64,000 nt of DNA from Chryseobacterium limigenitum (GTDB lineage: Bacteria > Bacteroidota > Bacteroidia > Flavobacteriales > Weeksellaceae), in the NCBI RefSeq assembly GCF_900114875.1, contig NZ_FPKW01000005.1, forward strand, positions 186,001 through 250,000, read 5' to 3'. The translations under genes and the position numbers were made by a program. Positions 60,351 through 64,000 of the stretch are shown here, in pieces (positions within the stretch are counted from its first letter, which is position 1; each line of letters opens with the position of its first letter). The notes beneath the pieces are model-generated. The model was given only the letters and a program-made list of their open reading frames with translations. It ran no database searches and had not been told where the DNA came from.

Positions 60351-61033
60351 TTGCTTTTTTTATATTTCACTTCAGTTTTTTCTGCTTCTTCTAATCGCTT
60401 ATCAAATTGGTTGAATTTTTTAAAGCTCTGCAAAAAGATAAAGAAACTGAAAAGTATAAGGATTCCGCCAACGATTCTTCTGATCTGATTGGCTAATTTT
60501 TGTGTTAACTTATCATGGAATTGCTTTGCCAAAAAGATTTTAGCAAGATCAATACATAAATAGGTTCCGATCACCAAACCAATATAAAGAATGAAATTAC
60601 CCGTATCAGGATATTCTTTTCTCACCGAAATTACGGTAACCAGCCAGAAAAGGATAACTCCAACATTTAAAAGATTAAAGAAAAAACCATTCATAAAGGT
60701 TTTAAAATAATTCTGGCTGATGATCTTTTCTTCACCCGGCATGTGCATTTTGGTTTTTGTGACCATCATGACGATTCCGTATACGAAGATAAGGATGGAG
60801 GTGATTCTATAAAATCCCGGATGCTTGTCTATTAAACTCACGAGGTCTGCGCTCGCATAATACGCCGCAATAATGCACAACAAATCTGCTGTAATTACTC
60901 CTACATCTAAGGCCAAGGCATGTTTAGGCCCTCTAGAGAAGCTGGTTTCTATTAACAAGAAAAATATTGGTCCTATAAAAACAAGACTCAACATGAATCC
61001 CAGAATAACAGCAGAAAGTACTAATTCAAACAT
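60347..61033 (-). CDS. LysE family translocator
   Basis: 228 residues with six hydrophobic helices. GPIFFLLIETSFSRGPKHALALDVGVITAD (about 22-50) is the LysE signature region. A Lys-rich tail of about 25 residues is cytoplasmic. LysE-type proteins export amino acids such as lysine or arginine. It overlaps the LD-carboxypeptidase gene by 4 bases. Confidence 0.9.
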   Translation of the reverse strand: MFELVLSAVILGFMLSLVFIGPIFFLLIETSFSRGPKHALALDVGVITADLLCIIAAYYASADLVSLIDKHPGFYRITSILIFVYGIVMMVTKTKMHMPGEEKIISQNYFKTFMNGFFFNLLNVGVILFWLVTVISVRKEYPDTGNFILYIGLVIGTYLCIDLAKIFLAKQFHDKLTQKLANQIRRIVGGILILFSFFIFLQSFKKFNQFDKRLEEAEKTEVKYKKSK

Positions 61034-61136
61034 TTAAAAATTGTTTCTCTTCCAAATTTAAAAATTATATTTCTATTTGTCGATAAAATCCAATTCTTTT
61101 AGGGTTTGAAACTCAATTTAGAAGCTTTTACGAAAC

Positions 61137-61165
61137 AAAAAAGACTACAAAATTTGTAGCCTTTT
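61137..61165 (-). terminator. Terminator after the 61191 gene
   Basis: AAAAG-A-CTACAA pairs with TTGTAG-C-CTTTT around a 3-base loop, followed on the minus strand by T-rich sequence. It lies between that gene's stop and the LysE start. Confidence 0.7.
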
Positions 61166-61190
61166 ATAATATGTTTTGATATTTGTTTAA

Positions 61191-61709
61191 TCAATTTTCT
61201 TCGTCCGAACAATTTTCGTTGTAAATAAATTGATAATCTTTTCTAATTTTTAATCCAAAAATTCCTCTCTCAAAAGTATAGATAATTTGGTTTTTAAATA
61301 ACATTCTTTTATAATCAATAAAAAAACTTCTTGTCATGTAAGAATATTCATAAGCATTGTTATTTAGATAGATATAGGTAGTTTTACCTCTTTCATGGCT
61401 ATTTCTTCCACCAACTTCTGCAATCATATTTCTATAACAGTATGTTTCCTTTGTAGGATTCATTCCTGTCAAATAATTAATAAGAAAAAATACATTAATT
61501 ATCATTGGAATAGTAACTCCAAAAAAATAATTTCTACCTAAAGTTCCTACTTTTATGATATTTTTCTTAATTAAGATATGGCTTATTACGTACAGTAAAA
61601 TAATAGTTGTTACAAACCAATAAAAATTAAGAACAGTTTCAAATATAATTGTAATAAGTAAGATAAAATTAAGAATACTAAAAACTATACATTTATCTAT
61701 TTTAGTCAT
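61191..61709 (-). CDS. Hypothetical membrane protein downstream of rnr
   Basis: 172 residues. Three to four hydrophobic segments in the first 85 residues (ILNFILLITIIFETVLNFYW, IPMIINVFFLINYL), then a hydrophilic C-terminal half (ETYCYRNMIAEVGGRNSHERGK ... YQFIYNENCSDEEN). It starts 2 bases after the rnr stop and ends with an own terminator. No family recognised. Confidence 0.7.
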   Translation of the reverse strand: MTKIDKCIVFSILNFILLITIIFETVLNFYWFVTTIILLYVISHILIKKNIIKVGTLGRNYFFGVTIPMIINVFFLINYLTGMNPTKETYCYRNMIAEVGGRNSHERGKTTYIYLNNNAYEYSYMTRSFFIDYKRMLFKNQIIYTFERGIFGLKIRKDYQFIYNENCSDEEN

Positions 61710-61711
61710 TA

Positions 61712-63865
61712 CTAATCAACAATCTTAAAGTCCAATTGTTTTTGAATCAAATTAGCTTTAACCACTTTTATTTGAACTTGATCTCCCAGCTGATATCTTT
61801 TCCCTGTTCTTGATCCGTAAACAGCGTGGGTAGCTTTATCATATGTATAAGAATCATCCATAAGATCTCTTAATTTGATCAATCCTTCAGCACCGTTTTC
61901 AGGAATTTCTACCCAGAAACCAAATTCTGCAACACCGGAAATTACACCATTGAAAGTTTCTCCCAAGTGTTTTTCCATAAATTTCACCTGCATGAATTTG
62001 ATAGAATCTCTTTCAGCATCTGCGGCCAATCTTTCTCTTGAACTGCAATATTTTGCTTTCTCTTCAACTTCTTCTCTATTGGTAGATTTTCCACCATCCA
62101 AATAGTGCTGAAGAAGACGGTGAGCAATCAAATCCGGGTAACGACGGATAGGAGAAGTGAAGTGAGAATAATAGTCAAAGCCCAAACCATAGTGGCCGAT
62201 AGGATCTGTAGAATAAACTGCTTTACTCATACTTCGCATCGCTAATGTTTCCACCATATTTTCTTCGCCTTTTCCTTTTACATCACTTAGTAATTGGTTT
62301 AAAGATTCAGCAACTTTTTTGGTATTAGCCAAATCCATTTTATATCCGAAAGTAGAAACAAAATCTCTTAAAGCTTCTAATTTTGCAGGATCCGGGTCAT
62401 CGTGAATCCTGTAAATAAATGTATTATTGGTAGGCGATCCTTTTTTAGTTAATGAAACGAATTCTGAAACTTTTTTATTTGCTAAAAGCATGAATTCTTC
62501 AATCAAATGATTAGAGTCTTTACTTACTTTAAAGTAAACTCCGATCGGCTGATTATTTTCATCAAGATTGAATCTTACTTCGCTTCTGTCAAACGTGATT
62601 GCACCTTGTCTGATACGTTCTGCACGCATGATTTTTGCTAAATTATCAAGAACTAAAATCTCTTCTGTATAATCTCCTTCTTTATTTTCAATTCTTTCCT
62701 GAGCTTCCTCGTACGTAAACCTTCTGTCGGAATGAATTACTGTTCTACCAAACCATTGTTTCTGGATTTCTGCGCCGTCATTTAATTCAAAAACTGCAGA
62801 GAACGTAAATTTATCTTCGTTTGGTCTAAGTGAACAAACATCGTTACTTAAAACTTCCGGTAACATCGGAACAACTCGGTCAACTAAATATACCGATGTA
62901 GCTCTTTGATAGGCTTCATCATCCAAAATAGTTCCCGGAGTTACGTAATGAGAAACGTCTGCAATGTGCACCCCGATTTCCCAGTTTCCGTTATCTAATT
63001 TTCTGATAGACAAGGCATCATCAAAATCTTTTGCATCTTTCGGGTCAATGGTAAAGGTTGTAATACCTCTCATATCCCAACGTTTAGCAACTTCTTCTTC
63101 TGTAATTCGTCTGTCTATTTTATCGGCATCTTTTTCCACTTCTTCAGGGAATTCGTAAGGTAAGCCGTATTCTGCAAGAATAGAGTGGATCTCAGTTTCA
63201 TGTTCTCCAGGAGCTCCTAAAACTTGGATAATTTCACCTTCAGGATTTTTATCTCCAGGTCTCCATTCTGTCATTTTTACAACAACTTTATCACCATCCT
63301 GAGCACCTCCGAATTTTCCTTTTGGAATAAAAATATCGGTATTGATCGATTTTTTATCACAAACAACAAATCCGAAATCTTTATGCGTAACAACCTGTAA
63401 AGTTCCTACAAATTCTGTTCTGTTTCTTTCCAAAACCTCTAAAACAGAACCTTCCAGTTTCTTTCCTTTATAAGTATAGGTGACGATTAAAACTTTATCG
63501 CCCTGTAGCGCATCTTTCACGTTTTTCGAGTGAATGAAGACGTCATCTTCCAGGCCTTCAACCTTTACATAAGCATTTCCTGATTGGTTAAAATCAATAG
63601 TTCCGGTTAAAGTTCCTGCAATATTCAGGTTTAATACGTATTTTCCTTTTTCAGTTTCCTTAATTCTTTCAGAAGCCTGAAGTTTATGTAAAGCCTGAAT
63701 CACAAGCTCTCTCTGTCTTGGATTTTTATGATCAATCCCGTCTGATATCTGTTTATAATTATAGATCTTCGTAGAATTTTCTGTCATGAAGCGTACTATC
63801 AATCTTCCGATCTCCATAAGCTTATGATCATTTTTTTGACTTATATATTTTTTCTTTTTTGGCAT
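61712..63865 (-). CDS. rnr: Ribonuclease R (RNB/S1 exoribonuclease)
   Basis: 717 residues. N-terminal helix-turn-helix/cold-shock domains (about 20-230), catalytic RNB domain from about residue 260 with TIDPKDAKDFDDALSIRKL (four-Asp metal site), NKKVSEFVSLTKKG, and HFTSPIRRYPDLIAHRLLQHYL (about 560-580), then an S1 domain at the C-terminus (GVISGVAEFGFWVEIPENGAEGLIKL). It degrades structured RNA 3'-5'. The terminal basic tail of some homologs is absent. Confidence 0.97.
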   Translation of the reverse strand: MPKKKKYISQKNDHKLMEIGRLIVRFMTENSTKIYNYKQISDGIDHKNPRQRELVIQALHKLQASERIKETEKGKYVLNLNIAGTLTGTIDFNQSGNAYVKVEGLEDDVFIHSKNVKDALQGDKVLIVTYTYKGKKLEGSVLEVLERNRTEFVGTLQVVTHKDFGFVVCDKKSINTDIFIPKGKFGGAQDGDKVVVKMTEWRPGDKNPEGEIIQVLGAPGEHETEIHSILAEYGLPYEFPEEVEKDADKIDRRITEEEVAKRWDMRGITTFTIDPKDAKDFDDALSIRKLDNGNWEIGVHIADVSHYVTPGTILDDEAYQRATSVYLVDRVVPMLPEVLSNDVCSLRPNEDKFTFSAVFELNDGAEIQKQWFGRTVIHSDRRFTYEEAQERIENKEGDYTEEILVLDNLAKIMRAERIRQGAITFDRSEVRFNLDENNQPIGVYFKVSKDSNHLIEEFMLLANKKVSEFVSLTKKGSPTNNTFIYRIHDDPDPAKLEALRDFVSTFGYKMDLANTKKVAESLNQLLSDVKGKGEENMVETLAMRSMSKAVYSTDPIGHYGLGFDYYSHFTSPIRRYPDLIAHRLLQHYLDGGKSTNREEVEEKAKYCSSRERLAADAERDSIKFMQVKFMEKHLGETFNGVISGVAEFGFWVEIPENGAEGLIKLRDLMDDSYTYDKATHAVYGSRTGKRYQLGDQVQIKVVKANLIQKQLDFKIVD

Positions 63866-64000
63866 TTTTTAATTTTCTTTATTAATTACTTTTGGTTTTA
63901 AAATTCATTATTAAAACCACTTTTTACTTTAAAATCATCTAAAAACTTATTATATAAGATGATTTTGTTTTTTTTGTTTAGTTTAAACAACTACATCAAT

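Overview
The window is ordinary chromosome from a low-GC flavobacterium, most likely Chryseobacterium or a close relative in the Weeksellaceae. This rests on two GLPGLI-family secreted proteins, a SprE/PorW type IX secretion lipoprotein, a CarboxypepD_reg/TonB-style receptor, Bacteroidota promoters of the form TTTG-N19-TAnnTTTG, and dispersed palindromic repeats typical of these genomes. I saw no phage, insertion sequence, CRISPR array or rRNA operon. Three tRNA genes (Leu-TAA, Gly-GCC, Leu-TAG) lie at about 16.4-16.6 kb.

Layout. 1-9.3 kb: small lipoproteins, two tandem endonuclease/exonuclease/phosphatase paralogs, rhomboid protease, mutL, a YoaK-type membrane protein, and a sensor kinase/response regulator pair. 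9.4-16.3 kb: two back-to-back clusters, each built as a small exported peptide, an intergenic hairpin, an SdpA-like membrane-anchored protein and an HTTM (SdpB-like) membrane protein. The left cluster also carries an ABC transporter, and a GLPGLI gene sits between the clusters. 16.3-33.3 kb: tRNAs, DUF3127 protein, aat, EamA transporter, TPR protein, glmM, an outer-membrane protein, feoAB with a small Cys-rich partner, the second GLPGLI gene, DinB-like protein, TonB-type receptor, JmjC/cupin protein and an M14 peptidase.

33.5-43.6 kb: a one-strand block of 14 genes dominated by NAD/ADP-ribose enzymes: PPP phosphoesterase, zinc ribbon, KptA RNA 2'-phosphotransferase, ADP-ribosylglycohydrolase, sirtuin, two macrodomain proteins, a PARG-like protein, a small protein resembling those labelled crystallin J1, a short PurA-like synthetase, a VWA protein, a coiled-coil protein, a 2OG-Fe(II) oxygenase and NADAR. 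It is headed by a Nudix-wHTH (NrtR-type) regulator. A palindrome TTWGYGT-N7-ACRCWAA, nearly always matched, occurs in four copies between genes of this block and is a candidate operator for the regulator.

44-64 kb: an orphan 621-aa protein and a 69-aa membrane protein that share a leader element, lepA, a duplicated gene cassette, an ECF sigma/anti-sigma-like operon, a DUF2520/KdsC-like/Maf/SprE run, tsaB, SDR, YraN, LD-carboxypeptidase, LysE and rnr. The best candidates for undescribed biology are the paired peptide/SdpA/HTTM clusters and the NAD/ADP-ribose block with its operator.
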